Below are positions 34,410 through 43,991 of a stretch of DNA of 64,000 nt, in pieces (the stretch's first letter is position 1; each line of letters opens with the position of its first letter). A program made the translations under genes and the position numbers. The notes under the pieces are model-generated. The model worked only from the letters and a program-made list of their open reading frames with translations. It was not told where the DNA came from and ran no database searches. The stretch is from NCBI RefSeq assembly GCF_030538695.1, contig NZ_JAUNTN010000002.1, forward strand, positions 1-64,000, written 5' to 3'. This stretch comes from Paracoccus sp. (in: a-proteobacteria). Lineage in GTDB: Bacteria > Pseudomonadota > Alphaproteobacteria > Rhodobacterales > Rhodobacteraceae.

Positions 34410-37001
34410 TTATGTGTCCGATGCGGCTTTCCCGGTGGCCTTTTTCGCCGCCGGCTTTTTCGTTGTCGCTTTTTTTGCCGCTGGCTTCGTGGCAGCGGCT
34501 TTCTTGGCCGCCGGTTTTTTCGCCGGGGCCTTCTTTTTCGGGGCTTTAGCGGCTTTGGCGGCGATCAGCTCCAGCGCCTGTTCCAGCGTCAGATCGGCAG
34601 GTTCCACATCGCGGGGCAGGGTGGCGTTGATCTTTTCCCATTTCACATAAGGACCATAGCGCCCGCTGAGGACGGCAATCTTCCCGCCCTCGGGATGCTC
34701 GCCCAGGTCTTTCAGCGGCGCGGCGGCGGTTGCGCGGCCGCGGGTCGGTTTGCTGGCCAGCACCTCGACCGCGCGATTCATGCCGATGGTGAAAACCTCC
34801 TCGACATCGGGCAGGTTGGCGTATTTCGACCCATGTTTGACATAGGGACCATAGCGGCCAATGGCAGCTTCGATCATCTCGCCGTCTTCGGGGTGGGGAC
34901 CGATCTGGCGCGGCAGGTTCAGCAGCATCAGGGCGCGGTCGAGGTCGATTTCCTGCGGATTCCAGCCTTTTGGGATGCTGGCGCGGGGGGGCTTGGGCTG
35001 ATCCGCTGTCGCCTCGCCGCGCTGAACATAGGGGCCGAAGCGGCCGTTTTTCAGGCTGATCTCATCGCCCTGATCGGTGCCGAGGATGCGGTCGCCTTGC
35101 GGTTCGTCATCGCCCGGCGCCGACAGCGGGCGGGTATAGCGACATTCGGGATAGTTGTTGCAGCCGATAAACGCCCCGCCGGAACGCGCGGTTTTCAGGT
35201 TCAGCCGCCCCTTGTGGCACAGTGGACATTCGCGGGGGTCGCCGCCATCGGCGCGTGGCGGGTAAAGATGCGGGGCCAGCGCGTCGTCGATTGCCTCCAG
35301 CACTTCGGTGATGCGCAGTTCCGAGGTGTCGGCCAGCGCGGCGCTGAAATCGCGCCAGAACCGGGTCAGAACCTCGCGCCAGATGCGGTCGCCCGCGCTG
35401 ATCTCGTCCAGCTCGGTTTCCAGATCGGCGGTAAAGTCATAGCTGACATAGCGCGGGAAGTATTTGACCAGAAAAGTCGTGACCAGACGACCTTTATCTT
35501 CTGGAATCAGACGGTTCTTGTCCTTGCGGACATATTCACGGTCCTGAATCGTGGTCACGATGCTGGCATAGGTCGAGGGCCGCCCGATGCCCAGTTCCTC
35601 CATCCGCTTGACGAGGGTTGCCTCGGTAAAGCGGGGGGGCGGCTGGGTGAAATGCTGTTCAGGGGTAATGCCGTGCTTGGTCGCGGTTTCGCCCTGCGTG
35701 ATGGCGGGCAGGCGGTTGCCGTCCTCGCCCTCGTCATCGTCATGGCCCTGATCGTAAACCTTCAGGAAACCGTCGAACAGCATCACCTGACCGTTCGCCC
35801 GCAGCGCGACCTGCTGATCGGCGCTGGCGATTTCGACCACGGTGCGTTCCATCCGGGCGGCTTCCATCTGGCTGGCGATGGTGCGTTTCCAGATCAGATC
35901 ATACAGCTTGCGCTGGTCATCCGCCGTCACCCGCAGCTTGTCGGGCGACAGCGACATATCCGTGGGGCGGATACATTCGTGGGCTTCCTGCGCATTTTTG
36001 GCCTTGTTCTTATACATGCGCGGCGATTTCGGGACATAGTTTTCCCCAAACCGCGCCTTGATCGCGTCGCGGGCGGCCATGACGGCTTCGGGGGCCATGT
36101 CGATGCCGTCGGTCCGCATATAGGTTATCAGCCCGGCCTCATACAGACGTTGTGCCGCCGACATGCAGGCGCGGGCGCCAAGGCCCAGCTTGCGCGAGGC
36201 TTCCTGCTGCAAGGTGCTGGTCATAAAGGGTGGCCAGGGGTTGCGACTGGCCGGTTTGCTGGCGACCGAGCGCACGGTCAGGTCGCGGCTGCTGATCGCG
36301 GCCACGGCCATGCCTGCCTGTTCCTCATTCGCAAGGCTGAAGCGGTCCAGCTTGTCGCCGGCCAGTTCGATCAGGCTGGCCGTGTAGATGTCGCCCGAAG
36401 GGGTCGCCAACTCGGCCTTGACGGACCAGTATTCGCGGGGCTTGAATGCCTCGATCTCCATTTCGCGGTCAACGATCAGGCGCAGGCAGACGGATTGCAC
36501 CCGGCCCGCCGATTTCGCGCCGGGCAGCTTGCGCCACAGCACCGGCGACAGGTTGAAGCCGACCAGATAATCCAGCGCACGCCGGGCCAAATAGGCATCG
36601 ACAAGCGGCTGGTCGATCTGGCGCGGATTGGCCATGGCCTCGGTCACGGCGGCCTTGGTGATGGCGTTAAAGGTCACGCGGCTGACGGATTTGCCTTTTT
36701 TCAGCACCGGCTCCAGCGCCTGTTGCAGATGCCAGCTAATCGCCTCGCCCTCGCGGTCGGGGTCGGTGGCAAGGATCAGCGTGTCGTCATCGGCCAGCGC
36801 GTCCTTGATCGCCTTGATGTGTTTCTTGCTGTCGGCGGCGACTTCCCATTTCATTGTGAAATCGTGGTCGGGATCAACTGAACCGTCCTTGGGCGGCAGG
36901 TCGCGGACATGGCCAAAGCTGGCCAGAACGGTGTAATCATCGCCCAGATATTTGTTGATCGTCTTGGCCTTGGCCGGAGATTCGACGACGACGACAGCCA
37001 T
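34410..37001 (-). CDS. topA: DNA topoisomerase I
   Basis: Type IA topoisomerase that relaxes negative supercoils, 863 residues. Toprim domain at the start (VVVESPAKAKTINKYLG, TDPDREGEAISWHL), the nucleophilic tyrosine Y294 in LITYMRTDG, and GRPSTYASIV downstream. After the core come one Cys4 zinc finger (CPLCHKGRLN, GCNNYPEC), two or more topoisomerase-repeat modules (GRYGPYVK, GRFGPYVQ) and a Lys/Ala-rich tail of about 45 residues, as in other alphaproteobacteria. dprA lies upstream on the same strand, a common pairing. Confidence 0.96.
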   Translation of the reverse strand: MAVVVVESPAKAKTINKYLGDDYTVLASFGHVRDLPPKDGSVDPDHDFTMKWEVAADSKKHIKAIKDALADDDTLILATDPDREGEAISWHLQQALEPVLKKGKSVSRVTFNAITKAAVTEAMANPRQIDQPLVDAYLARRALDYLVGFNLSPVLWRKLPGAKSAGRVQSVCLRLIVDREMEIEAFKPREYWSVKAELATPSGDIYTASLIELAGDKLDRFSLANEEQAGMAVAAISSRDLTVRSVASKPASRNPWPPFMTSTLQQEASRKLGLGARACMSAAQRLYEAGLITYMRTDGIDMAPEAVMAARDAIKARFGENYVPKSPRMYKNKAKNAQEAHECIRPTDMSLSPDKLRVTADDQRKLYDLIWKRTIASQMEAARMERTVVEIASADQQVALRANGQVMLFDGFLKVYDQGHDDDEGEDGNRLPAITQGETATKHGITPEQHFTQPPPRFTEATLVKRMEELGIGRPSTYASIVTTIQDREYVRKDKNRLIPEDKGRLVTTFLVKYFPRYVSYDFTADLETELDEISAGDRIWREVLTRFWRDFSAALADTSELRITEVLEAIDDALAPHLYPPRADGGDPRECPLCHKGRLNLKTARSGGAFIGCNNYPECRYTRPLSAPGDDEPQGDRILGTDQGDEISLKNGRFGPYVQRGEATADQPKPPRASIPKGWNPQEIDLDRALMLLNLPRQIGPHPEDGEMIEAAIGRYGPYVKHGSKYANLPDVEEVFTIGMNRAVEVLASKPTRGRATAAAPLKDLGEHPEGGKIAVLSGRYGPYVKWEKINATLPRDVEPADLTLEQALELIAAKAAKAPKKKAPAKKPAAKKAAATKPAAKKATTKKPAAKKATGKAASDT

Positions 37002-37076
37002 GTTCCACCCTTTCGCAGATTTGGGCCGGGAACATGGGGGCGAAGCGGCGGGCTGTCAACGCCGCATCTGCAAGGC

Positions 37077-38216
37077 TTACCCGGTCAACGCCAGTTTTCC
37101 GCCGGACATGCGGGTGATCCGGCCTTCAAGTTCAAGCGCGGTCAGCATGGCGGTGGCAGCAGCAGGAGGCGCGGCAAGGTGGCGGATCAGCCAGTCTTCA
37201 TCGGTGGGCGAGGGGGACAGTTGCGACAGGATGTGATCGCGCAGATCGGCGGGTGGGGCCTGAGGTGCGGGGGACAGCACAGGTTCCGGTGTGGGGTCCG
37301 GCAAGGTGCCTGCGGCGGCGGCAGGTTCGATGCCAAGTTCCGCCAGCGCGGCCAGCACATCGCCAGAGTGGCGCACCAGCGCCGCACCGTCGCGGATAAG
37401 CGCATTGCATCCCGAGGCGCGGGCGTCCATCGGGTGCCCCGGCACGGCCATGACTTCGCGCCCCTGATCCAGCGCCAGTCGGGCGGTAATCAGGCTGCCC
37501 GATCTTTGCGCGGCCTCGACCACCACGGTTGCCGCACAAAGGCCCGAGACGATGCGGTTACGGGCCGGGAAATGCCGGGCGGCGGGCTTGGTGCCAAAGG
37601 GTTGTTCGGTCAGCAGGCAGCCCGTTTCGGCGATGCGGGCGGCAAGGGTGGTGTTCTCGGCCGGATAGATGCTGTCCAGCCCGGTGGCCAAGACCGCCAC
37701 CGTCCCGCCCTCCAGCGCGGCTTTATGGGCTGCCGTATCAATTCCGCGTGCCAGCCCTGCCGTGACCACCAATCCTGCCTGCGACAAGCCATGCGCCATC
37801 CCTTGCGCCATGCGCAGTCCCAGAGACGAGGCGTTCCGCGCCCCGATCACCGCCACCGCAGGCCGTGTCAGCATGGCCGGGTCGCCAAGGCACCACAGCA
37901 CCGGCGGCGCATCGGGGATGGTGCGCAGCAGCGGCGGATAGTCGGGCGCATCATAGCGCAGCAGCCGCGCCCCCATGCGCTGACCCGCGCGCAATTCGGC
38001 CTGCGCCACGCCGGGCGGGCAGGGGGCGTAGTCACGCACCCCTGCCGCCGCCGCGATCTGCGGCAAGGCCGCCAGCGCCGCCGCAACGCTGCCATGTTCG
38101 GCGGTCAGCCGGTGGAACGTCGCCGGACCAACCCGGCGCGAGCGGATCAGGCGCAGCACGTCAACATCATCTGCCGTCGTTCTGACGCCGGGGGTGCCGA
38201 AAGAAAACAGCCGCAT
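37077..38216 (-). CDS. dprA: DNA-processing protein DprA
   Basis: RecA loader for single-stranded DNA taken up during natural transformation. 379 residues from MRLFSFG. The Rossmann core shows VAVIGARNASSLG, GLARGIDTAAHKAALEGGTVAVLATGLD, YPAEN and the RSGSLITARLALDQGREVMAVPG signature; a winged-helix-like C-terminus follows a Pro-rich linker (about 305-325). It lies 75 bases upstream of topA. Its presence alone does not prove competence. Confidence 0.94.
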   Translation of the reverse strand: MRLFSFGTPGVRTTADDVDVLRLIRSRRVGPATFHRLTAEHGSVAAALAALPQIAAAAGVRDYAPCPPGVAQAELRAGQRMGARLLRYDAPDYPPLLRTIPDAPPVLWCLGDPAMLTRPAVAVIGARNASSLGLRMAQGMAHGLSQAGLVVTAGLARGIDTAAHKAALEGGTVAVLATGLDSIYPAENTTLAARIAETGCLLTEQPFGTKPAARHFPARNRIVSGLCAATVVVEAAQRSGSLITARLALDQGREVMAVPGHPMDARASGCNALIRDGAALVRHSGDVLAALAELGIEPAAAAGTLPDPTPEPVLSPAPQAPPADLRDHILSQLSPSPTDEDWLIRHLAAPPAAATAMLTALELEGRITRMSGGKLALTG

Positions 38217-38294
38217 GTGGTTTTGCCTTTGCCCTATCCAAAGGCAGACATATCCCATGACAGGTTAAGAAATGGTTTACGGCGGTCAGAAAAA

Positions 38295-39713
38295 TCAGCG
38301 GGCCGAGCCGCCGACCGTCAGCCCGCCGATCATCAGCGTGGGCAGGCCGACGCCCACCGGCACCCATTGGCCTTGTTTGCCGCAATTGCCGATGCCGGGG
38401 TCCAGCGCGGGATCGTTGCCGATGGCGCGGATCTGGCGCAGGGCGGTGGCGCCGTCTCCGATCAGGGTGGCGCCGCGAATCGGGTCTCCGACGACGCCAT
38501 TCCTGACCCGATAGGCTTCGGTGCAGGAAAATACGAACTTGCCGTTGGTGATGTCCACCTGACCCCCGCCAAAGCCCACCGCATAGATTCCGTCGCGCAG
38601 ATCGGCCAGAATCGCATCGGGCGCAGCATTGCCGCCTTGCATGAAGGTGTTGGTCATGCGCGGCATGGGTGTATGGGCAAAGCTCTCGCGCCGCCCGTTG
38701 CCGGTCGGGGCGACGCCCATCAGCCGGGCGTTCTGGCGGTCTTGCAGATAGCCGACGAGAATCCCGTCCTCGATCAGCACGTTCCGGGCAGGCGGCGTGC
38801 CTTCGTCGTCAACGCTGATGCTGCCGCGCCGGTCGGGGATGGTGCCGTCGTCGATCACCGTCACGCCGGGGGCGGCGACGCGTTGCCCCATCAGCCCGGC
38901 AAACGCAGAGGCTTTCTTGCGGTTGAAGTCGCCTTCCAGCCCATGCCCGACGGCCTCATGCAGCAGGATGCCGGGCCAGCCGGGGCCAAGCACCACATCC
39001 ATTTCGCCAGCCGGAGCCGGGACGGATCGCAGGTTGACGCGGGCGATGCGGATGGCCTCATCGACCTGCGCCTGCCAATGGTCCGGGGTCAGCAGCCCAT
39101 CCAGCGCGATGCGCCCGCCACCGCCGGCGCTGCCGGTTTCGCGGCGGCTGTTGTCTTCGAGAATCACCGAGACATTCACCCGCGCCATCGGGCGGATGTC
39201 GGTAAACAGCCCGCCTTCGGGGCGCAGGATCTGGATCTGTTGCAAGCTGCTGGCGATGCTGGCCGTGACCTGTACCACGCGCGGATCACGGTCGCGGGCA
39301 TAGGCGTCGATGGCGCGCAAGACCTCGACCCGCGCGGCAAAAGGCACCAGCGCGGCGGGGTCGCGGTCCATGTAAAGTGATTCGCCCGGCCCCGAGGGGG
39401 GCGCAGCCAGTGTGCCGCCGTTCTGATCCACCGCCAGCCGTGCGGTGGCGGCGGCGCGTTTCAGTGCGGCCTCGGAAATCTCGGTTGAATGGGCATAGCC
39501 CGTGACCTCACCCCGCACCGCCCGCAGGCCGAACCCCTGCGCCGCATTATAGCCCGCGCTGCGCAGCCGCCCGTCGTCATAGACCAGCGTTTCGCCATGG
39601 GCGCGTTCCAGAAACAGCTCTCCATCATCGGCACCAGCGGTGGCATCGCGCAGGATGGCCAGCGCGCGGTCGCGGTCCAGAAGGCTGTCAAACGGGCGAA
39701 AATCGGGGGTCAT
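38295..39713 (-). CDS. tldD: Metalloprotease TldD
   Basis: Subunit of the TldD/TldE protease, which processes small peptides and antitoxins. About 472 residues. The zinc motif HEAVGHGLE (HExxxH) and the downstream cysteine region [27 protein letters not shown] are intact. The start could be ATG 39713 (MTPDFRPF, preferred from homologs) or ATG 39722 three codons earlier. The partner tldE is not in this window. It diverges from the oxidase operon. Confidence 0.92.
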   Translation of the reverse strand: MTPDFRPFDSLLDRDRALAILRDATAGADDGELFLERAHGETLVYDDGRLRSAGYNAAQGFGLRAVRGEVTGYAHSTEISEAALKRAAATARLAVDQNGGTLAAPPSGPGESLYMDRDPAALVPFAARVEVLRAIDAYARDRDPRVVQVTASIASSLQQIQILRPEGGLFTDIRPMARVNVSVILEDNSRRETGSAGGGGRIALDGLLTPDHWQAQVDEAIRIARVNLRSVPAPAGEMDVVLGPGWPGILLHEAVGHGLEGDFNRKKASAFAGLMGQRVAAPGVTVIDDGTIPDRRGSISVDDEGTPPARNVLIEDGILVGYLQDRQNARLMGVAPTGNGRRESFAHTPMPRMTNTFMQGGNAAPDAILADLRDGIYAVGFGGGQVDITNGKFVFSCTEAYRVRNGVVGDPIRGATLIGDGATALRQIRAIGNDPALDPGIGNCGKQGQWVPVGVGLPTLMIGGLTVGGSAR

Positions 39714-39862
39714 GGCTGTCATGGGGACGACATATGACGCATTTCCCGGTGCCATCTCAAGCCAAGACTTGCCGCATGGAAAAAGATGTGGTTCCTTGGC
39801 TCAAGGGAGTGACAACTGGTCGCATGGCAAATTACCGCGCCGGTCGAGGGATGGAAGGCAGC

Positions 39863-40753
39863 ATGATGGCAGGGATGACCAATCTTCGTGGTCTGGTGGT
39901 GGCGCTTGGTGGGCTGGTGCTGGCCGGGACGGCATGGGCGCAGGAAGCGGATGCGGTTCTGGGTGATTTGCCGGTGATTGGGCAGCCGATCAATAGCGGG
40001 ATCAATTTCCAGCCAGCCGCGACCTCGCTGGCGCATGAGCAGCATTGGCTGGATAATTTCGTGCTGATCATCATTACCGCGGTAACGCTGCTGGTGGTCG
40101 GGCTGCTGCTGTGGGTCATGCTGCGCTATAACCGCCGCAGCAATCCGGTGCCTGCGCGGTTCACGCATAATTCGCCGCTGGAGGTCGCTTGGACGCTGGT
40201 TCCGGTGCTGATCCTGATTATGATTGGCGTGTTCTCGCTGCCGATCCTGTTCCGCCAGCAGGAAATGCCCGCCGACCCGGATGTGGTCATCAAGATTACC
40301 GGGCATCAGTGGTATTGGTCCTATGAATATCCGCAGCATGAGCTGGAGTTCGACTCGACCCTGCTGGACCGCGAGGGCGTGGTCGCCGCCGGGCTGGATG
40401 AAAGCCTGTATCTGCTGGCGACCGATACGGCGATGGTGGTGCCGGTTGGCAAAAAGGTGCTGCTGCAAATTACCGCCAGCGATGTGATTCATTCCTGGAT
40501 GGTGCCGTCTTTCGCGGTGAAACAGGACGCCGTTCCGGGTCGGATCGCGCAGGCGTGGTTCGAGGTGGACCCCGACAAAGAGGGTATCTTCTTTGGCCAG
40601 TGCAACCAGATCTGCGGCATTAACCATGCTTTCATGCCGATCATGGTCAAGGCCGTGTCGCAGGAAAAATACGACGCCTGGCTGGCGGCTCAGGGGGTGA
40701 CGCTGGCGGCGGCTGCCGCGCCTGCGGCCCCGCGTCTGGCGATGGCTGACTGA
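39863..40753 (+). CDS. ctaC: Cytochrome c oxidase (aa3) subunit II
   Basis: CuA-bearing subunit of cytochrome aa3 oxidase, 296 residues; signal peptide ending TAWAQ, then two TM helices ([20 protein letters not shown] and [19 protein letters not shown]). CuA ligands: H210 in DVIHSW, C247 and C251 in GQCNQICG, H255 and M258 in INHAFM. The residue that in Paracoccus and mitochondria is a glutamate bridging CuA and the Mg site is Q249 here. Sequence runs close to the Paracoccus denitrificans protein ([21 protein letters not shown]). The ATG at 39863 follows GGAAGG. Subunit I is not in the window. Confidence 0.95.
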   Translation: MMAGMTNLRGLVVALGGLVLAGTAWAQEADAVLGDLPVIGQPINSGINFQPAATSLAHEQHWLDNFVLIIITAVTLLVVGLLLWVMLRYNRRSNPVPARFTHNSPLEVAWTLVPVLILIMIGVFSLPILFRQQEMPADPDVVIKITGHQWYWSYEYPQHELEFDSTLLDREGVVAAGLDESLYLLATDTAMVVPVGKKVLLQITASDVIHSWMVPSFAVKQDAVPGRIAQAWFEVDPDKEGIFFGQCNQICGINHAFMPIMVKAVSQEKYDAWLAAQGVTLAAAAAPAAPRLAMAD

Positions 40754-41670
40754 TGGTTGACGTTCGCGCATATGAGGGCGCACCCGAAGCGCAGTTCAGC
40801 GATTACGTCGCGCTGCTGAAACCGCGCGTCATGTCGCTGGTGGTGTTCACGGCTTTCGTCGGGCTGTGGATTGCGCCGGGTGATATGCACCCGTTCGTCG
40901 CCTTTTGCGCGGTGCTGTTCATCGCGCTGGGTGGCGGGGCCTCTGGCGCGCTGAATATGTGGTATGATGCCGATATTGACGCAGTGATGAGCCGCACGCG
41001 CCGTCGCCCGATCCCCTCGGGCCGGGTCGCGCCGGGTGAGGCGCTGGCGGTCGGGCTGGCCTTGTCGCTGATCGCCTGCATGATGCTGGGGCTGGCGGCG
41101 AACTGGTTTGCGGCCGGGTTTCTGGCCTTTACGATCTTTTTCTATGCCGTGGTCTATACGGTCTGGCTGAAACGCAGCACGCCGCAGAATATCGTGATCG
41201 GTGGCGCGGCCGGGGCGTTCCCGCCGATGATCGGCTGGGCCTGCGCAACGGGCGGTATCAGCATCGAATCGCTGCTGATGTTCGCGCTGATCTTTTTCTG
41301 GACGCCGCCGCATTTCTGGGCGCTGGCGTTGTTCATGCGCGAGGATTACCACAAGGCGGGCGTGCCGATGCTGACCGTGACCCATGGCCGTGCGGCGACC
41401 CGGCGCCACATCTTTGCCTATACGCTGGTGCTGGCGCCTTTCGCGGTCTGGCTGGGGCTGACCTCGGTTGGCGGGCCGCTGTATCTGGTGGTTGCGCTGG
41501 TGCTGAACGGGCTGTTCATCGCGGGTGGCTGGCGGGTCATGCGCCGGGATGAGAGCGCGGCGCAGGCTGACGGTTATGTGGTTGAAAAGCGGTTCTTCCG
41601 GCTGTCGCTGATCTATACCTTTGCCCATTTCGCGGCGCTGCTGGTTCAGCACCGATTGGGGGGCTGGTGA
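40753..41670 (+). CDS. ctaB: Protoheme IX farnesyltransferase (heme O synthase)
   Basis: UbiA-type prenyltransferase that farnesylates heme b to heme O on the way to heme A. 305 residues, about nine TM helices. The Mg-diphosphate motif N-x3-D-x3-D is in [20 protein letters not shown] and the second aspartate-type loop in [17 protein letters not shown]. Its ATG shares a base with the ctaC stop. Part of the ctaC-ctaB-small protein-ctaG-ctaE-surf1 series. Confidence 0.95.
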   Translation: MVDVRAYEGAPEAQFSDYVALLKPRVMSLVVFTAFVGLWIAPGDMHPFVAFCAVLFIALGGGASGALNMWYDADIDAVMSRTRRRPIPSGRVAPGEALAVGLALSLIACMMLGLAANWFAAGFLAFTIFFYAVVYTVWLKRSTPQNIVIGGAAGAFPPMIGWACATGGISIESLLMFALIFFWTPPHFWALALFMREDYHKAGVPMLTVTHGRAATRRHIFAYTLVLAPFAVWLGLTSVGGPLYLVVALVLNGLFIAGGWRVMRRDESAAQADGYVVEKRFFRLSLIYTFAHFAALLVQHRLGGW

Positions 41671-41858
41671 TGCTGCGGGCAGAACATGAAATCCACAGCC
41701 GCCGCCGGTCGCGCAATGTCGGGCTTGGGCTTGTGCTTGGGGTGGCCATCCTGCTGATTTTTGGGCTGACCATCGTCAAGCTCAGCCGGGGCGACGTGAT
41801 TCAGGGCTTTGACCACCGCCTGCCCAAGCCGGTGCTGACACAAGGGGCGCAACCATGA
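41670..41858 (+). CDS. Small membrane protein of the cta operon (CtaF/CoxF-like)
   Basis: 62 residues from the ATG at 41670 (GTG 41667 is possible); starts in the ctaB stop and ends over the ctaG start. A basic N-terminus (HSRRRSRN) precedes one TM helix (VGLGLVLGVAILLIFGLTIVKL), then a short periplasmic tail. Short proteins occupy this place in Paracoccus-type oxidase operons and are presumed assembly or subunit-like factors. The link to the oxidase rests on position alone. Confidence 0.75.
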   Translation: MLRAEHEIHSRRRSRNVGLGLVLGVAILLIFGLTIVKLSRGDVIQGFDHRLPKPVLTQGAQP

Positions 41859-42421
41859 GCCGCAACAGCCGCACCGTCTGGCAACTTATGGCCGTGGTCG
41901 TGACCATGGGCGCGCTGGCTTGGGCCGCAGTGCCGCTTTACGACCTGTTCTGCCGTGTGACCGGCTATGGCGGCACCACCAATGTGGCCGAGCGCGCGCC
42001 CGATCAAGTGCTGGATGAGACCGTGCGGGTCCGTTTTGACGCCAATGTAGCCCGCGATCTTGGCTGGACCTTCCGTCCGATGCAGCGCGAGATGACCATT
42101 CGTCTGGGTGAAACCGGGCTGGCCTTTTACGAGGCCATCAACAACACCGACCGCCCGATCACCGGCACCGCCGCCTATAACGTGGCGCCCGATGTGGTGG
42201 GGTATCATTTCAACAAAATCGCCTGTTTCTGCTTTACCGAGCAAACCCTGCAACCGGGTGAGCGGGTGGAAATGCCGGTGACGTTTTTCGTCGATCCCGA
42301 GATGCTGAACGACGGCGACGCGGCTTGGGTGCGCGATATTACCCTGTCTTATACCTTCTTTGAAAAACCGGGCAGCGCGCCCTTTCCGGATAATGACCAG
42401 CGGGCGGCGGTGCGGCAATGA
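41855..42421 (+). CDS. ctaG: Cytochrome c oxidase assembly protein CtaG (Cox11)
   Basis: Copper chaperone that delivers CuB to subunit I. 188 residues; one N-terminal TM helix (WQLMAVVVTMGALAWAAVPLY), then a periplasmic immunoglobulin-like domain. The copper-binding CFCF motif (C124 and C126) is in FNKIACFCFTEQTLQPGE, and an extra cysteine is in LFCRVTGYGG. Overlaps the small protein by 4 bases. Confidence 0.95.
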   Translation: MSRNSRTVWQLMAVVVTMGALAWAAVPLYDLFCRVTGYGGTTNVAERAPDQVLDETVRVRFDANVARDLGWTFRPMQREMTIRLGETGLAFYEAINNTDRPITGTAAYNVAPDVVGYHFNKIACFCFTEQTLQPGERVEMPVTFFVDPEMLNDGDAAWVRDITLSYTFFEKPGSAPFPDNDQRAAVRQ

Positions 42422-42445
42422 CACAAAACCAACGGGGGACCGATC

Positions 42446-43252
42446 ATGGCACATGCTAAGGACCACGATTACCATATTCTGCCATCCTCGATTGCGCCTT
42501 TGATGGGGGCAATCTCGGTTTTCGTGATGCTGTTTTCCGCGCCGTTCTGGATGAAAGGCGACCAGATGGGCATGGTCGGCACGCTGCTTGGGCTGGCCGG
42601 TGTGCTTTATACCATGCTGATCTGGTGGGTTGCCGTGGTGCAGGAGGGCGAGGAGGGCGACCACACCCCCGTCGTCCGCATCGGCCTGCAATATGGCATG
42701 ATCCTGTTCATCATGTCCGAAGTGATGTTCTTTCTGGCGTGGTTTTGGGCGTTCTTCAAATTCGCGCTCTATCCGATGGGGCCGGACAGCCCCCTGAAAG
42801 ATGGCGTCTGGCCGCCGGAAGGGATCGTGACCTTTGACCCGTGGCACCTGCCCTTTATCAACACGCTGGTGCTGCTGCTGTCGGGCGTCGCGGTGACATG
42901 GGCGCATCACGCCTTCGCGCATGAGGGCGACCGCAAGACCGCCATTCGCGGCCTGACCATCGCCGTGGTGCTGGGCGTGTTCTTCAGCCTGCTGCAAGCC
43001 TATGAATACAGCCACGCGGCCTTTGGTCTGTCGGATACGGTCTATGGCGGCGTGTTCTATATGGCGACCGGGTTCCACGGGTTCCACGTCATCATCGGCA
43101 CCATCTTTCTGCTGGTCTGTCTGATCCGGCTGATCCGGGGGCAGATGTCCAAGGAACAGCATGTCGGGCTGGAAACTGCCGCGTGGTATTGGCATTTTGT
43201 CGATGTGGTCTGGCTGTTCCTGTTCTTTGCCATCTATGTCTGGGGCCGCTGA
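42446..43252 (+). CDS. ctaE: Cytochrome c oxidase subunit III
   Basis: 268-residue, seven-helix subunit without redox centres, which stabilises the oxidase and its proton-uptake path. Family motifs are [69 protein letters not shown] and [16 protein letters not shown], with the terminal [21 protein letters not shown] ribosome site precedes it. A stem-loop follows before surf1. Confidence 0.96.
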   Translation: MAHAKDHDYHILPSSIAPLMGAISVFVMLFSAPFWMKGDQMGMVGTLLGLAGVLYTMLIWWVAVVQEGEEGDHTPVVRIGLQYGMILFIMSEVMFFLAWFWAFFKFALYPMGPDSPLKDGVWPPEGIVTFDPWHLPFINTLVLLLSGVAVTWAHHAFAHEGDRKTAIRGLTIAVVLGVFFSLLQAYEYSHAAFGLSDTVYGGVFYMATGFHGFHVIIGTIFLLVCLIRLIRGQMSKEQHVGLETAAWYWHFVDVVWLFLFFAIYVWGR

Positions 43253-43272
43253 GGTCTGAAACATTCCGGCGG

Positions 43273-43293
43273 GGCGCGGGTCTGGCCCGCGCC
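43273..43293 (+). terminator. Stem-loop between ctaE and surf1
   Basis: Perfect 8-bp GC stem (GGCGCGGG at 43273-43280 with 43286-43293), 5-base loop, followed by TTTGT. Its place inside the cluster suggests partial termination that would lower surf1 expression relative to the structural genes. Confidence 0.65.
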
Positions 43294-43313
43294 TTTGTCG
43301 TTGAAAGGTTACG

Positions 43314-43982
43314 ATGCGCTATCTTTTCCCCGTCCTGCTTGGCGTGATCGGCTGTGCGATTTTGGTCAGCCTTGGGGTCTGGCAGCTTCACCGGCTGGAA
43401 TGGAAACAGGCCATGCTGGCGCAGGTTCAGGCCCGCATCGACGCCGCACCGCAGCCTTTGCCTGCCACCGTGACCGAGGCGATGAAATACGATCCCGTCA
43501 CCGTCAGCGGCGTGACGACGGGGGAAGAAATCAACCTGCTGTCCTCGACCCGCGAACAGGGTGGTGGCTATCAGATCGTCTCGGGCTTCGTGACGGATGA
43601 CGGGCGGCGGATCATGGTTGACCGCGGCTATGTTCCTCAACAGGACCGCCACAAGCCGCGCCCGCCGGTGCCGTTGCAGGTGGTCGGCAACATTCATTTC
43701 CCGAATGAAATCAACAGCTCGACCCCTGCGCCGAATATGGCGGAAAACATCTGGTTCGCCCGCGACGTGCCAGCCATGGCCGCGCATCTGGGAACCGAGC
43801 CGGTGCTGGTTGTTGCCGCGCAGGTTTCTGGCGATGGGCAGGGGGTGCAGCCCTTGCCGGTGGGGATCAGCGGCATCCCGAACAACCATCTGGAATATGC
43901 CGCGACATGGTTCATGCTTGCTTTTGTTTGGTTGGGCATGACAATCGCGCTGATCTGGCGTATCAGGCAGCGTCAATATTAA
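43314..43982 (+). CDS. surf1: SURF1/Shy1 family oxidase assembly protein
   Basis: 222 residues with the SURF1 layout: TM helix at the N-terminus (LFPVLLGVIGCAILVSLGVWQLHRLEWK), a periplasmic domain (VTVSGVTTGEEINLL, YQIVSGFVTDDGRRIMVDRGYVP), the conserved GIPNNHLEYAATWFMLAFVWLG segment and the second TM. It helps insert heme A in subunit I. AAAGG lies about 5 bases upstream of the ATG. Last oxidase gene of the cluster. Confidence 0.93.
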   Translation: MRYLFPVLLGVIGCAILVSLGVWQLHRLEWKQAMLAQVQARIDAAPQPLPATVTEAMKYDPVTVSGVTTGEEINLLSSTREQGGGYQIVSGFVTDDGRRIMVDRGYVPQQDRHKPRPPVPLQVVGNIHFPNEINSSTPAPNMAENIWFARDVPAMAAHLGTEPVLVVAAQVSGDGQGVQPLPVGISGIPNNHLEYAATWFMLAFVWLGMTIALIWRIRQRQY

Positions 43983-43991
43983 GGTCGGGCG

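Noticed and set aside
34374..36881. An 835-codon open frame on the plus strand opposite topA
   Set aside because: High GC content leaves long antisense frames. The translation has no domain and topA is certain on the other strand.
36909..39380. An 823-codon plus-strand frame opposite dprA and tldD
   Set aside because: Same reason: Arg/Gln/His-rich shadow of two well-supported genes.
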